This document shows, piece by piece, positions 28,985 through 38,851 of a stretch of DNA of 64,000 nucleotides. This DNA is from Granulicella sp. S190. Lineage in GTDB: Bacteria > Acidobacteriota > Terriglobia > Terriglobales > Acidobacteriaceae. Location: NCBI RefSeq assembly GCF_009766095.1, contig NZ_LMUD01000016.1, forward strand, positions 15,284 through 79,283, given 5' to 3'. Position numbers and translations under genes: made by a program. Within the stretch, counting starts at the first letter, position 1, and every line of letters starts with the position of its first letter. The notes beneath the pieces are model-generated. The model made no database searches. It was not told the origin of the DNA and saw only the letters and a program-made list of their open reading frames with translations.

Positions 28985-29692
28985 CTAGTTATCGAGGACG
29001 ACAAGCTTGTGCGCGATGGCAAAGAGGGCCAACTCCAGCCGCGTCGAGACGCCCGTCTTGTCGAAGATATTCGAAAGATGCCGCTTCACTGTCTCCTCAC
29101 TGATCGTGAACTGCTTGGCCACATCCTTGTTGCTGCAGCCTTCCACGATGCAGGTGACCACCTCCAGCTCTCTCGGCGTCAAACCATAGGTCTTCCGCTC
29201 CGGCACCGCTGCGGCCTTCTTCATCAGCTCGTTCAGTGCCGTCACCAGGTTAGCGACGCGCTCCCCGCCGATCCAGTAGTCGCCCGAGAGCACCGCTCGC
29301 AACGAACGCGAGAGATCGCCCGCAACCGCATCCTTCAATACAATTCCGCGTGCGCCGATCTGCAGCGCTTCGATGATCTGCTGCGTCGAGATCGTACTGG
29401 TCAGCATGATGATCTTCACCCGCGGCGACTTGCTCATGATGGCGCGCAGAGCCTCAAGCCCAGGCAGCCGCGGCATCTGCAGGTCGAGCAGAAGAATATC
29501 CGGCTCCAGCTCCAGCGTCTGTGTAATCGCCACGTCGCCGTCTTCGGCCTCGCCTACCACCTCGAAGCCGGCTTCGTTCTCCAGCATGTTCTTCACGCCG
29601 AAGCGCACCACAGGATGATCGTCGGCAACTACGATCCGAATCGGTGTCGCCGCGACAACTGCATCGTCAAATTTCTTTATCGATTCCTTCAT
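28985..29692 (-). CDS. NarL/FixJ-type response regulator
   Basis: 235 aa: receiver domain with acidic pair VVADDHPVVRFG and phospho-acceptor Asp70 in LLLDLQMP, TSxS-type switch residues (MLTSTIST) and Lys in IVLKDAV, then a LuxR HTH (GLTPRELEVVTCIVEG, CSNKDVAKQFTISEETVKRHL). A transcription factor activated by phosphorylation. It begins inside the end of the upstream receiver-Hpt gene (29689-29692, ATGA overlap), so the two are translationally coupled. No histidine kinase is adjacent. Confidence 0.92.
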   Translation of the reverse strand: MKESIKKFDDAVVAATPIRIVVADDHPVVRFGVKNMLENEAGFEVVGEAEDGDVAITQTLELEPDILLLDLQMPRLPGLEALRAIMSKSPRVKIIMLTSTISTQQIIEALQIGARGIVLKDAVAGDLSRSLRAVLSGDYWIGGERVANLVTALNELMKKAAAVPERKTYGLTPRELEVVTCIVEGCSNKDVAKQFTISEETVKRHLSNIFDKTGVSTRLELALFAIAHKLVVLDN

Positions 29693-30474
29693 CGTGCATC
29701 ATCTCCCGACAACTCGTTGAGCCGGCTATAGTTGTTTCCGCGTGCGATCAGAATACGCCGCAGTCGTTCCCACGCGACCATGAATTCATCCAATGTAGCT
29801 ACATCGTCATCACACAAACCCCGCTCCTCCATTGACGTTGCAAGACTTTGCAACTCGACAGCGCCAACCATTCCACATCCACCCTTCACCGCGTGAGCCT
29901 CTCTCCTATACGCAGCAGAGTCGCCGTCAGATGCAGCCTTCCGCATCCTTCGAATCCTGTCCTCCACGTCCTTCAGGCAGAGAGTAAAAAGTTGATCCAG
30001 CTGCGAAGCTCGCATGGATCCCGCAAGCTTGGCATAGGTATCTTCATTCAATACAGTCGGCGGTGTCGCTCTGTCCGGCAACAGACTAAGGCTCGTGGCC
30101 TTCTGCCCGCGCGTAGATTCCCCTCGACCATTCACCAGCGTACCCGTCAGCATGTCCATCGTAAACGGCTTCAGCAGAAAACCGTCGAACTCCGATCCTA
30201 CGCCCTCTTCCAGTTCGCTTCCGCTCATAGCCAGCAGCAACGTCTCCACCCCGCACAACCCACGCAGCTGCCGCGCAAGCTCATCCCCCGCAGTTCCAGG
30301 CATCTGCAGATCGGTCAACACCACTTCCGGCACCTGCCTTGCCTGCCTAAGATGCAAAAGAGCCGCATCGCCGGAGTCGACCGCCTCCACCTCGTACCCT
30401 TCACCCTCTGTCAGCAGGGTAAGCACCTCCCGGCTCAACTCATCGTCATCCACAATCAAGATTCGAACCGGCAT
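29689..30474 (-). CDS. receiver-Hpt phosphorelay protein
   Basis: 261 aa; GGGAG precedes ATG 30474. Receiver domain (1-115) with DDDE, Asp55 in VVLTDLQMPG and Lys in LLKPFT. The C-terminal Hpt domain (about 145-250) has phospho-acceptor His194 in REAHAVKGGCGMVGA. It can thus both accept and pass phosphate. With the downstream NarL regulator it makes a relay lacking a local kinase, so an unlinked hybrid kinase probably feeds it. Confidence 0.9.
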   Translation of the reverse strand: MPVRILIVDDDELSREVLTLLTEGEGYEVEAVDSGDAALLHLRQARQVPEVVLTDLQMPGTAGDELARQLRGLCGVETLLLAMSGSELEEGVGSEFDGFLLKPFTMDMLTGTLVNGRGESTRGQKATSLSLLPDRATPPTVLNEDTYAKLAGSMRASQLDQLFTLCLKDVEDRIRRMRKAASDGDSAAYRREAHAVKGGCGMVGAVELQSLATSMEERGLCDDDVATLDEFMVAWERLRRILIARGNNYSRLNELSGDDAR

Positions 30475-30559
30475 GCGTCTCCCTTATCCTTAGCGCAAAG
30501 ACTATCAACTGAGAGTCTTCTGTACCACTCCGGTGCGTGATAGCGGTAAAGTAGTTGCC

Positions 30560-32494
30560 ATGGCTTCGGAGGATGTGCAGGACGACCAGAATCAGGATGA
30601 CCAGAATCAAGTCCGGCCGAAGCAGCCCAACCAGCAAGCCCAGGTGGCCGCCACCCTCGCCGCCCTCTCTGCTCGCGTCGAAACCCTCGAGCAGCAGCTA
30701 GCCGAGCTGCGCTCCACGCCATCGTTCAGAGCGCGTAGACTTTCGTCTCCTCCTCCACCTCGACCTGAAGCCAGCTCCACCGGCCTTCCCGCCCCAGACC
30801 CCGCCCGAAAACTCCTTAAGCCTAATGGCTCGCTCGAAGACCGCATAGGCTCCCAGCTCTTCAGCCGCATCGGCATCATCGCATTGCTCATCGCCGTCAC
30901 ACTCTTTCTCAAATGGGCCATCGACAACCACTGGATAGGCCCAATGGGGCGCATCCTCGCTGGCCTCATCGCAGGCGCAGCTATCGTCGTCTGGTCCGAG
31001 CACTTCCGCCGCCAGGGATTCAACGCCTTCTCTTACTCCCTGAAGGCTATCGGCAGCGGAGCCCTCTACCTCTCGCTCTGGGCGGCCTTTCAGGTCTACC
31101 ATCTGCTTCCCGCCGGCATCGCTCTTCCGGCCATGATCCTTGTCACGGCATGGAACGCCTACATGGCGTGGTCGCAGAACAGCCAGATCCTCGCCGCGTA
31201 TGCCCTCGCAGGTGCCTTCGCTACGCCTCTGCTTCTCTCCACCGGCGGCAACCACGAGATCTTTCTCTTCACCTACCTCCTTGCCATCGACGTAGCCACC
31301 GTCATCCTCGTCCGCCTCAAGCCATGGCCGCGCCTGCTCCTCGGCGCTTTTCCCGCCACCGTAGCCTTCTTCATCGTTTGGTATGTCGAGTGGTTCGATG
31401 TCTCTAACGTGTCGAAGCCGCTGGCCATCACCGCGATCTTCCTGGTGCTCTACTTCATCACGTTTCTTCTTCCTTCTCTTCGCGCTCCAAAAACCGAAGG
31501 ACAGCCCTCCGCCCCAATCACGGAGATACTTCTCCCACTAGCCAACGCGGCCTTCGCGGCGCTCGCGTTTTATTCAATCCTCGAGGACACCCGCAACCAT
31601 GACCTTCTCCCATGGTTAGCGGTCTTTTTTGCTGCACTGTACTTGTGCTTGATGCGCTTGCCCCAGCCGCGCGTCACCTCCGCCGTCCATCTCGCGTTGG
31701 CCATCGTCTTCCTTACCATCGCCATCCCTCTCAAGGCCAGCGGCCGCTGGATCATCGTCGGATGGCTAGCCGAGGGCGCAGCTCTTCTCTGGGTCGCAAT
31801 TCGCGTATCTACTCCTATGCCAGAGAAGAAGCCAGAAAAGAGGGACGACGCCTCTCCGATCATCCTGCGCCGTCTGGCCGTGGCCGCCCTCGTACTCGGA
31901 GTCTGCGGACTCCTGGTCGAACCCTTCTGGCTCAACGAGCGGGTCGACACTGTCTTTCTCAATCTTCGCTTTGCGACTGCTCTCTTCGGACTCGTCGCTC
32001 TGGGTCTCTCGGCCTTCCTCGCTCACGGCCCGCTTCATCATGGAGACGCCGAGGACAAGTCTTTCCCCAGCTGGCTTCTCATCGCAGGCTCGTCCATCGT
32101 GGCCTTTAACTTCATCGCCATCCTCGCCTGCCTCCGCGAGTTAGACTCCGCATGGAGCGTCTCCGCAGGCAATCCCGAAGCCGATCTGCAAAAGGCCCTC
32201 GCCATCTCAGCCTTTCTCATGCTCTACGGAGCGGCCTTGCTCGCCGTGGGCTTCTGGAAGCGCTCCGCCTTCATCCGTTGGCAGGCACTCCTCCTACTCG
32301 TCTTCACCATCGGCAAGACCTTCGTCTATGACTTGCGCAACCTCAGCCAGGGCTATCGCGTCCTGAGCTTTCTCGGTCTCGGAGCGCTCCTGATGACTGT
32401 AAGCTTCGCCTATCAGAAAGACTGGCTCGCACTCCGCGTCCCCGAACCGGTGCCAGAACCTCCTCTGCCTGCGCACGAAGGAGCCGACCAGTGA
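30560..32494 (+). CDS. DUF2339 polytopic membrane protein
   Basis: About 644 aa from ATG 30560 (GTG 30533 adds nine residues; neither has a strong ribosome site). The first 100 residues are a soluble Gln/Asp-rich and coiled region (ARVETLEQQLAELRS), followed by more than ten predicted helices over 110-620. LEDRIGSQLFSRIGIIALLIAVTLF marks the DUF2339 start. Function unknown. It overlaps the DUF3999 gene by four bases, a pairing seen elsewhere, suggesting a joint envelope role. Confidence 0.85.
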   Translation: MASEDVQDDQNQDDQNQVRPKQPNQQAQVAATLAALSARVETLEQQLAELRSTPSFRARRLSSPPPPRPEASSTGLPAPDPARKLLKPNGSLEDRIGSQLFSRIGIIALLIAVTLFLKWAIDNHWIGPMGRILAGLIAGAAIVVWSEHFRRQGFNAFSYSLKAIGSGALYLSLWAAFQVYHLLPAGIALPAMILVTAWNAYMAWSQNSQILAAYALAGAFATPLLLSTGGNHEIFLFTYLLAIDVATVILVRLKPWPRLLLGAFPATVAFFIVWYVEWFDVSNVSKPLAITAIFLVLYFITFLLPSLRAPKTEGQPSAPITEILLPLANAAFAALAFYSILEDTRNHDLLPWLAVFFAALYLCLMRLPQPRVTSAVHLALAIVFLTIAIPLKASGRWIIVGWLAEGAALLWVAIRVSTPMPEKKPEKRDDASPIILRRLAVAALVLGVCGLLVEPFWLNERVDTVFLNLRFATALFGLVALGLSAFLAHGPLHHGDAEDKSFPSWLLIAGSSIVAFNFIAILACLRELDSAWSVSAGNPEADLQKALAISAFLMLYGAALLAVGFWKRSAFIRWQALLLLVFTIGKTFVYDLRNLSQGYRVLSFLGLGALLMTVSFAYQKDWLALRVPEPVPEPPLPAHEGADQ

Positions 32495-33786
32495 AGTCTG
32501 CGATCCTCCTGTCCCTTCTCCTCTGGCAAGCCGCTGCAACACCCGTCGCTCTCGACCCGCACTACCTCCGCTATCAACGGACCATCACCCTCCCTGCGGG
32601 AGCAGGCCCCAGCTGCGCCGTCCTCGATCCCGCCCTCTTTCCCCACGCCGCTGCTTCGCTGAAAGATCTTCGCCTCTTCCAGGCAGATCACGAGATCCCC
32701 TACGCCATTACGTTGAGCGAGCCTCAGCAACCCGACAGCGACACCGCCACTCTCCGCAACCTCGGCCTACGCGGTCGCAACATCGTCTTCGACCTCGAGA
32801 TGCCGAATCGCCCTTACACCGAGCTGGCCCTCAACCTCGCCGGACAGGACTTTCTTGCCACCGCCACCGTCTCCGGCACGCGCGATCCCAACTACGCAAA
32901 TCAAATCAGCCTCGGCGAGTTCACCCTCTTCGACCTCACCTCGCAGCATCTCTCCCGTAACACCACCATTCATTTGCAGGAGACCAGCCTCCCCTATCTC
33001 CACGTCGAACTAGCCGTCTCTCCCGTGGCGGGCACTCACACCTTCGACACCTCTCCGCAGGCTCTTCAGAAGATGGTGCAATCCGTCACCGTTCCGCCCA
33101 GCCGCGAGGCGCAATCTCTCTACACTGTGGCCGAGGAGGTCTTCATCCTCACCCAGCGAAACCGGCAAAGCGTCGCCGTCTTCTCTCTGCCGCAGCGCAT
33201 CCCTGTCGAACGCGTCTCCTTCGTCCTCGCTCCCGCCTTCAAGGCGAACTTCAGCCGCGACGTGAGCATCACCGACCGCCCAACCACTCCCAACCAGGCC
33301 GACTCGCTCAGCGAAACCCTCGCTGGCACCATCCTTCGCGTCCATCTCACGCAGTCAGGCCGCGAGATTCGGCAAGAGCAGCTCTATGTCCCCGCAACCC
33401 TCGGCAGCAACCTGCAAAGTGCTGCGGCGGTAGAAGTGGCAATCAACAACGGCGACGACACCCCGCTCCCCATCACCGCCGTACGGCTGGAGATGCGCCA
33501 GCGCAAGATCTGCTTCGACGCCCCAGCGGCTCAACCTCTCACCCTCTTCTATGGAGATCCGGCTCTCACCGCACCGCAGTATGACTACACCCGCCTCTTC
33601 TCCGCATCGAATAAGTTCCGCGCGGCAAAGCTGGACGCAGAGCAGTTCAATCCTGCCTACCGAGACCGCCCCGATGCGCGCCCACTCACCGATCGCCATC
33701 CTCACCTGCTTTGGATCGCTCTGCTGATCGTGATCTGCATCCTCGCGATCATAGCCATCCGCTCTTCGAAGATAGTTCACCACTAG
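32491..33786 (+). CDS. DUF3999 envelope protein
   Basis: 431 aa from a GTG start overlapping the previous stop (GTGA). The N-terminus (AILLSLLLWQAAATPVA) is a signal peptide; the long exported part is beta-rich (DLEMPNRPYTELALNLAG, ISLGEFTLFDLTSQ, EEVFILTQRN); one C-terminal helix (WIALLIVICILAIIAI) anchors it with a short cytoplasmic tail. The fold resembles carbohydrate-binding modules, which would suit surface glycan handling, but no catalytic motif is visible. Confidence 0.85.
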   Translation: MKSAILLSLLLWQAAATPVALDPHYLRYQRTITLPAGAGPSCAVLDPALFPHAAASLKDLRLFQADHEIPYAITLSEPQQPDSDTATLRNLGLRGRNIVFDLEMPNRPYTELALNLAGQDFLATATVSGTRDPNYANQISLGEFTLFDLTSQHLSRNTTIHLQETSLPYLHVELAVSPVAGTHTFDTSPQALQKMVQSVTVPPSREAQSLYTVAEEVFILTQRNRQSVAVFSLPQRIPVERVSFVLAPAFKANFSRDVSITDRPTTPNQADSLSETLAGTILRVHLTQSGREIRQEQLYVPATLGSNLQSAAAVEVAINNGDDTPLPITAVRLEMRQRKICFDAPAAQPLTLFYGDPALTAPQYDYTRLFSASNKFRAAKLDAEQFNPAYRDRPDARPLTDRHPHLLWIALLIVICILAIIAIRSSKIVHH

Positions 33787-33846
33787 ACGAGCGAGCCGTA
33801 AGCTCCCAGCCGTTAGCTTTTCACTGGCTAAACAGAGAGCTGAGAA

Positions 33847-36522
33847 CTAACGAATCGCCGCATCCACCTCGTTGATCCAGTTGGCCGACTTAAGAATCTC
33901 TCGCGGCTTCGATCCATCCGCCGGTCCCACCAGTCCATCGTTGTACATCATGTCGATCAGATGAGCTGCGCGCCCATATCCAATGCGCAGCCTGCGCTGC
34001 AGCAGGGAAGTGCTCGCCTTTCCAAACTCAAAGACCAGCCGTACCGCATCATCGTACAACTCGTCGTTATTATCCCCGTCGTTTCCACCATCGCCATCTT
34101 TGCCGGTGCCGGTGTCTTCCTTCGGTCCTTCCAGGAAGCCATGGACATACTCCGCCTCGCCCTGCGCTCTCCAGAACGCTGTCACCGCGGAGATCTCCTT
34201 CTCCGTCACAAACGGCGCATGCACCCTCTGCACGCGACTCGTTCCCGGCGGCAGGTAAAGCATGTCGCCCCGTCCCAGCAGGCTCTCCGCGCCGTTCGAA
34301 TCGATAATTGTTCGCGAGTCTACCTTCGTCGCCAGCCGGAAGCTCATGCGAGTAGGCACGTTCGCCTTGATCAACCCAGTAATCACATCTACCGAAGGTC
34401 GCTGCGTCGCCAGCACCAGGTGAATCCCAACCGCGCGCGCCATCTGCGCCAGCCGCGTAATCGACTCCTCCACATTTGCCCGGTCCAGCATCATCAGGTC
34501 GGCCAACTCGTCGATGATGATGATGATGTACGGCAGCGGCTCCTGGTTTACGTCTTCGAACAGGTACTCGCTGCCGTGGTCGAACAGCTTGTTGAACTGG
34601 TCGATGTTTCGCACATGGTTCGCGGCCAGCAGCTTCAGCCTTCGCTCCATCTCACGCACGGCATTTCGCAACGCATTTGCCGCCAGCTTTGCCTCCGTGA
34701 TGATCGGCGTAAAGAGATGCGGAATCCCCTCATACATCCCAAGCTCCACCCGCTTCGGATCCACCAGGATCATGCGAACCTGCTCCGGCGTGCTCTTGAA
34801 CAGCACGCTCATGATCATCGCGTTAATCGCCACCGACTTACCTGAACCTGTAGAGCCTGCGATCAGCACGTGCGGCATGCTCGCCAGATCCGCCGTCACA
34901 ATGCGCCCATTGATATCCTTGCCCAGCGCGATTGCCAGCTTGCTCTTGCTCTGCGCGAAGCTCTCACACTCCACCACATCCCGCAGCCAGATCGTCTCCC
35001 GCTCATGATTCGGCACCTGAATCCCGACCGTGCTCTTGCCCGGCATACGTTCAATCAGGATCGACTCTGCGGCCATCGCAAGGCAGAGATCATCCGCCAG
35101 CCCGGTGATGCGTGCCACCTTCACGCCAGCCTCCGGCTTGAACTCGAACGTCGTCACCACCGGCCCTGGATTGATCTGCGTCACCTGCCCATCGACACCG
35201 AACTCGGCGGACTTTTCCACCAGCACCCGCGCCTCTTCACGCAGCGCATCCTCGCGAACCACCGCATGCTCTTCACTGCGATACAGCAGCGAAGACGGTG
35301 GCAGTTTGTACCCGCGCACACTCTTCGGAACAATCGTTACCGGCTTGATATCCGCATCCGCGCGTCTGCCAAACGAGATGCTATCGGGCATCGTCTGCAA
35401 CGGAGCCGCAGCCGCATGCGGAACGGCAAACGGAGCCATCGGCTCTTCGACGACCTTCTTCACCGCGCGCATCGGAGTCGGCGCCTTCATCGGAATCGGC
35501 TCACGCCAGTCCGCGGCACCATCCGCACCACTGAAGTTCGATACATCGTCCAGCGCATGCATCGGCGCAGCCGCCTTCGCCAGCACCTCAGCAAACGGAG
35601 CCGCAGCAGCAGTCGCAGTTCCAAATGCCGTCATAGGAGGAGCATCCACCAGCGTCCTTGGCATCGTCTCGAAGATCGAAGGAGTATGGCCCACCGCGAC
35701 CTCCTCCGGGGCAATCGATATCGGTTGAACCTTCTTCTTCCTGCTCAACCAGCCAAACAGCCCACCCAGCAGCGTCGTGGGCTCCGGCTCGGGTTCCAGT
35801 CTCCTTAGCTCTGCAGCCTCTGCGAGCTCTCTCGCCCGGCGGGCTCGCGCATCCGCCTGCTCCCGCTTGCTCCCATACGATTCGTCAAGATCAACCTCTG
35901 CCCCAGCCCTTCGACTCCGCCGCTCGATCCACCACTCCCACAGCCGCTGCAGAAAGCCAAACCGGATCGTCGCCCACTCCCGCGCCGTGTTGAACGTAAA
36001 CGTCGTCGCAAGATACAGCGACACAGCCACCATCAGCGTCAGCACAATCGCCGCGCCCGGCAGGTTCAGGTAATGCACCAGGAGATCGGCAAGCAGTCTG
36101 CCGCTCGTCCCCTCAACAGGCAGCGAGCCCCGCCACAGCATCGCCCCAGGTAGCAACCCAATCGCAGCCGGCCCAAACACCACCCACATCGCCAGCCCAA
36201 TCGTCTTCGCCAGCGGAGAGCCAGCGGGCCGCGAGCGCATCCAGCAGAGCCCCAGCCGCCCCAGCACCAGAGGCAGAAAAAACGCAGCAACCCCAATCAG
36301 CTGCAGCATCGCATCGGCGAGATAAGCCCCCACCATCCCCGTCCAATTATGCGCAGGCCGCCCTTTGACATACTGCCCCACGGTGTCGAACGAGGGATCG
36401 GTCGGCGTATAACTCGCCAGCGCCAGCAGCAGCAGACCCGCGCTCACCAGCACGACCATCCCGAGAATCTCGTTCAGGCGGCGGTTACGCGTCGGGGTCG
36501 AAACAAGTCTCAGAGTTTTCAT
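33847..36522 (-). CDS. ftsK: FtsK/SpoIIIE DNA translocase
   Basis: 891 aa. Four N-terminal membrane helices (about 25-190), a proline/alanine-rich linker (200-400), and the motor: Walker A AGSTGSGKSVAINAMI, Walker B YIIIIIDELADLMM, QRPSVDVITG, then the C-terminal gamma winged helix (about 810-875: STSLLQRRLRIGYGRAAHLIDMM). Pumps chromosome DNA through the division septum and in other bacteria activates XerCD at dif using KOPS DNA. The linker is short compared with E. coli FtsK. Confidence 0.95.
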   Translation of the reverse strand: MKTLRLVSTPTRNRRLNEILGMVVLVSAGLLLLALASYTPTDPSFDTVGQYVKGRPAHNWTGMVGAYLADAMLQLIGVAAFFLPLVLGRLGLCWMRSRPAGSPLAKTIGLAMWVVFGPAAIGLLPGAMLWRGSLPVEGTSGRLLADLLVHYLNLPGAAIVLTLMVAVSLYLATTFTFNTAREWATIRFGFLQRLWEWWIERRSRRAGAEVDLDESYGSKREQADARARRARELAEAAELRRLEPEPEPTTLLGGLFGWLSRKKKVQPISIAPEEVAVGHTPSIFETMPRTLVDAPPMTAFGTATAAAAPFAEVLAKAAAPMHALDDVSNFSGADGAADWREPIPMKAPTPMRAVKKVVEEPMAPFAVPHAAAAPLQTMPDSISFGRRADADIKPVTIVPKSVRGYKLPPSSLLYRSEEHAVVREDALREEARVLVEKSAEFGVDGQVTQINPGPVVTTFEFKPEAGVKVARITGLADDLCLAMAAESILIERMPGKSTVGIQVPNHERETIWLRDVVECESFAQSKSKLAIALGKDINGRIVTADLASMPHVLIAGSTGSGKSVAINAMIMSVLFKSTPEQVRMILVDPKRVELGMYEGIPHLFTPIITEAKLAANALRNAVREMERRLKLLAANHVRNIDQFNKLFDHGSEYLFEDVNQEPLPYIIIIIDELADLMMLDRANVEESITRLAQMARAVGIHLVLATQRPSVDVITGLIKANVPTRMSFRLATKVDSRTIIDSNGAESLLGRGDMLYLPPGTSRVQRVHAPFVTEKEISAVTAFWRAQGEAEYVHGFLEGPKEDTGTGKDGDGGNDGDNNDELYDDAVRLVFEFGKASTSLLQRRLRIGYGRAAHLIDMMYNDGLVGPADGSKPREILKSANWINEVDAAIR

Positions 36523-36917
36523 TGGGGAGCCTTCATGTGAGGGGGACGCGCGGACTCATCGACGCAGCGCACACACCTCTGTACGCCATCCGATCCAAAC
36601 CGAGTCCGCAAATCACCAGAGCACTTTCGATTATCCCAGACCACCCCCCAGAGCCTGCACAAATAGAGGAAAACCTCACTTTGGGGTACCCACATACAAA
36701 CCTATAGCCCATCGCCGCATCTATCTTTCCATATCCACCGCCGAGCCAAATTTCACTCGGCGGTCCTTAGAACCGGTTGGCAGGGGAGCGGGATTTTCGC
36801 GATTTCTCTTGCTTGCCGTCGGCGGAGGAGAATCGCGCACAGCCGACGGACCCTGCCCCAGCCGCACTCAGTACTCGAACTGCTACTTACCACTACTTAC
36901 CCAAGATTCGAGGTCTC
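36523..36917. other. 395-bp spacer upstream of the DUF2383 gene
   Basis: Divergent promoter region of ftsK and the DUF2383 gene. It holds a perfect 9-bp inverted repeat ACCGCCGAG (36737-36745) with CTCGGCGGT (36756-36764), not followed by a T-run. I see no gene in it; a frame reaching back to 36777 lacks coding character before ATG 36918. Confidence 0.5.
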
Positions 36918-37382
36918 ATGTCCACAGATTCAGGCAGACAGCACGAGATGCAACTCGCCCTCAACTCCCTCATCAGCACTCTGCTCGATAGTCAAAAAGG
37001 CTTTGCCGACATCGGCGAACACCTCAAAGATGACACCCTCAAGCGCTACTTTTTGGCCGAATCCCTCAAGCGAGCAAGCTTCCGCGGCGACCTCGAAGAA
37101 GTTCTCCATCAAAACGGCGTCCACGATATCAAGGAGTCCGGCACCACGGTGGGAGCCCTTCATCGCGTATGGGGAGATCTCAAAGCCAAGCTAGGCGGCG
37201 GCGATCACACACTTCTCGAAACCGCAGAGCAGGGTGAAGACGAAGCCAAGAAAGCCTATGCCGACGTTCTCAATCAGGATCTGCCGCTGCCCGTTCGCCA
37301 GCTAATCGCCGAGCAGCAGGCTCACGTCCTAACCTCCCACGACTACGTGAAGAGCCACCGCGATTCACTCGTAACAAAGTAA
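36918..37382 (+). CDS. PA2169-type (DUF2383) four-helix protein
   Basis: 154 aa from ATG 36918 (CGAGG upstream). All-helical, ferritin-like pattern: LALNSLISTLLDSQKGFADIG, FLAESLKRASFRGDLEEVL, GTTVGALHRVWGDLK, ETAEQGEDEAKKAYADVL, VRQLIAEQQAHVLTSHDYV. Acidic and His residues are spaced like a ferritin-like diiron or DUF2383 fold, often associated with stress or envelope metabolism. Exact role unknown. A terminator follows about 40 bp after the stop. Confidence 0.85.
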   Translation: MSTDSGRQHEMQLALNSLISTLLDSQKGFADIGEHLKDDTLKRYFLAESLKRASFRGDLEEVLHQNGVHDIKESGTTVGALHRVWGDLKAKLGGGDHTLLETAEQGEDEAKKAYADVLNQDLPLPVRQLIAEQQAHVLTSHDYVKSHRDSLVTK

Positions 37383-37422
37383 CTGACCGCAAGAATTCAA
37401 CAGTGACGCAGACCACTCGACT

Positions 37423-37460
37423 CGGGCAGCAGAGATCACCCTGCTGCCCGTTATATCTTT
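37423..37460 (+). terminator. terminator after the DUF2383 gene
   Basis: A perfect 10-bp stem CGGGCAGCAG/CTGCTGCCCG (37423-37432 with 37441-37450), eight-base loop, followed by TTATATCTTT. Confidence 0.85.
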
Positions 37461-37518
37461 AAACCCATCAGCAGTAAGCTTCAGCGGGAGTGGTCGCAGA
37501 CAGAAGGAAGACAACAGC

Positions 37519-37878
37519 ATGATCGGGCGTGTCCTTCTCTCTCTTCTCTTCCTCGTCGCGGGTAGTCTTCACTTCATCGCGCCGCAACGCTACCTTGCCA
37601 TCATGCCGCCTTACCTGCCGGCACACCTTGCCATGGTCTACCTCAGCGGAGCCGCAGAGATTCTTGGCGGCCTCGGACTCTTTCTACCTACAACCCGCCA
37701 TGCGGCCGCATGGGGCTTGGCCGCGCTGCTGATCGCGGTTCTTCCGGCAAACATCTACATGGCCATGATTTACCTGCCTCTTCCCGGCGTCATGGGACAA
37801 AGCTGGGCGCAATGGCTACGCATCCCCCTGCAGATTCCTCTGATCTATTGGGCATGGCTCTACACCCGTTCCCGTTAG
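37519..37878 (+). CDS. DoxX-family membrane protein
   Basis: 119 aa with four predicted helices: RVLLSLLFLVAGSLHFIAP, MVYLSGAAEILGGLGLFLP, AAAWGLAALLIAVLPANIY and a final IPLQIPLIYWAWLY. The pattern GSLHF and SGAAEILGGLGL matches short DoxX/DoxD-like proteins. Quinone or redox partner not indicated. Stop lies 13 bp from the convergent uppP stop. Confidence 0.85.
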   Translation: MIGRVLLSLLFLVAGSLHFIAPQRYLAIMPPYLPAHLAMVYLSGAAEILGGLGLFLPTTRHAAAWGLAALLIAVLPANIYMAMIYLPLPGVMGQSWAQWLRIPLQIPLIYWAWLYTRSR

Positions 37879-37891
37879 AGTTACGACCGTC

Positions 37892-38776
37892 TCAATACCC
37901 CGCGTGATACAGCCCAAACACCACCACCGAAGCCACCAGGCAGTAGATTCCAAACAGGTACCAGCGACCCTCTTCCAGCCAGCTGCTCAACCACCTCAGT
38001 GCCACCAGCCCTGCAAGGAAAGCGAACACGGCGCCAAGCAGCCCCATGACCATACTTCCATGCAGATCGATCGGCACCCCTGCCGCCTTTGCTTCGTGCG
38101 AAGCCTTCAACAGCCGCAGCACCTCGCGACCCACAGCAGGCGGCGTCAACACCACGGCCAGCGCAAAGCTAAACCGCTCTGCTCGCTCCTTACTGGCTCC
38201 CGCCAGCATGCCCGTTGAGATCGTAGCTCCCGACCGCGAGAACCCGCGGAACGGCAGACACAGACCCTGAATCGCTCCGATCCATCCTGCCTGCCGCATC
38301 GTCACGCTATCGCCGTACACCTGCTCATGAGCGCCCATGCGTCTCTTCTCCATCAGCCCGGCCAGCAGAATCAACAATCCCGCAGCCGCCAGCGCAGGAG
38401 CGATCAGATCCAATCGTCCAAACAGCAGCTCAATCTCACCCTTCGAAGCGCCTTTGAACGCGGTCTTCTCAATCGTCTTCACAATCGCTTCGCCGATCAC
38501 AGCCGTCAGCGCCGAAGCCCAGATCAACCGGATCAGAAATCGCTTGAACGCATCGCTGCTCGAAAAATACGTCTTCTTCCATTGGTTCCAGAAGTACACA
38601 ATCACGGCAAACATCGTGCCCGTATGCAGCATCACCAGCAGCAGCGTCATCTGCGGTGTCGTCGGGTCCAGGCCCAACAGCTTTTCGGCAACCACCACAT
38701 GAGCGGAACTGGAGACAGGCAATAACTCGGCAAGCCCCTGCACAATGGCAAGGATAATGACATGAAAGATCGACAT
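37892..38776 (-). CDS. uppP: undecaprenyl-diphosphatase
   Basis: Recycles the undecaprenyl pyrophosphate lipid carrier for peptidoglycan and other glycans; loss confers bacitracin sensitivity. 294 aa, eight helices. Conserved QGLAELLPVSSSAH (about 13-26) and GFSRSGATISTGMLAG (about 173-188) hold the catalytic Glu and Ser/Arg. The second motif begins FRGFSRSG instead of the common PGxSRSG. Confidence 0.93.
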   Translation of the reverse strand: MSIFHVIILAIVQGLAELLPVSSSAHVVVAEKLLGLDPTTPQMTLLLVMLHTGTMFAVIVYFWNQWKKTYFSSSDAFKRFLIRLIWASALTAVIGEAIVKTIEKTAFKGASKGEIELLFGRLDLIAPALAAAGLLILLAGLMEKRRMGAHEQVYGDSVTMRQAGWIGAIQGLCLPFRGFSRSGATISTGMLAGASKERAERFSFALAVVLTPPAVGREVLRLLKASHEAKAAGVPIDLHGSMVMGLLGAVFAFLAGLVALRWLSSWLEEGRWYLFGIYCLVASVVVFGLYHAGY

Positions 38777-38851
38777 ATCTCTATCCTAAAGGCTCAGCAT
38801 GTTTAAGCGGTAAATCGATCCCGCCCGGAGACTCGCAAAAGATACCGCCCG

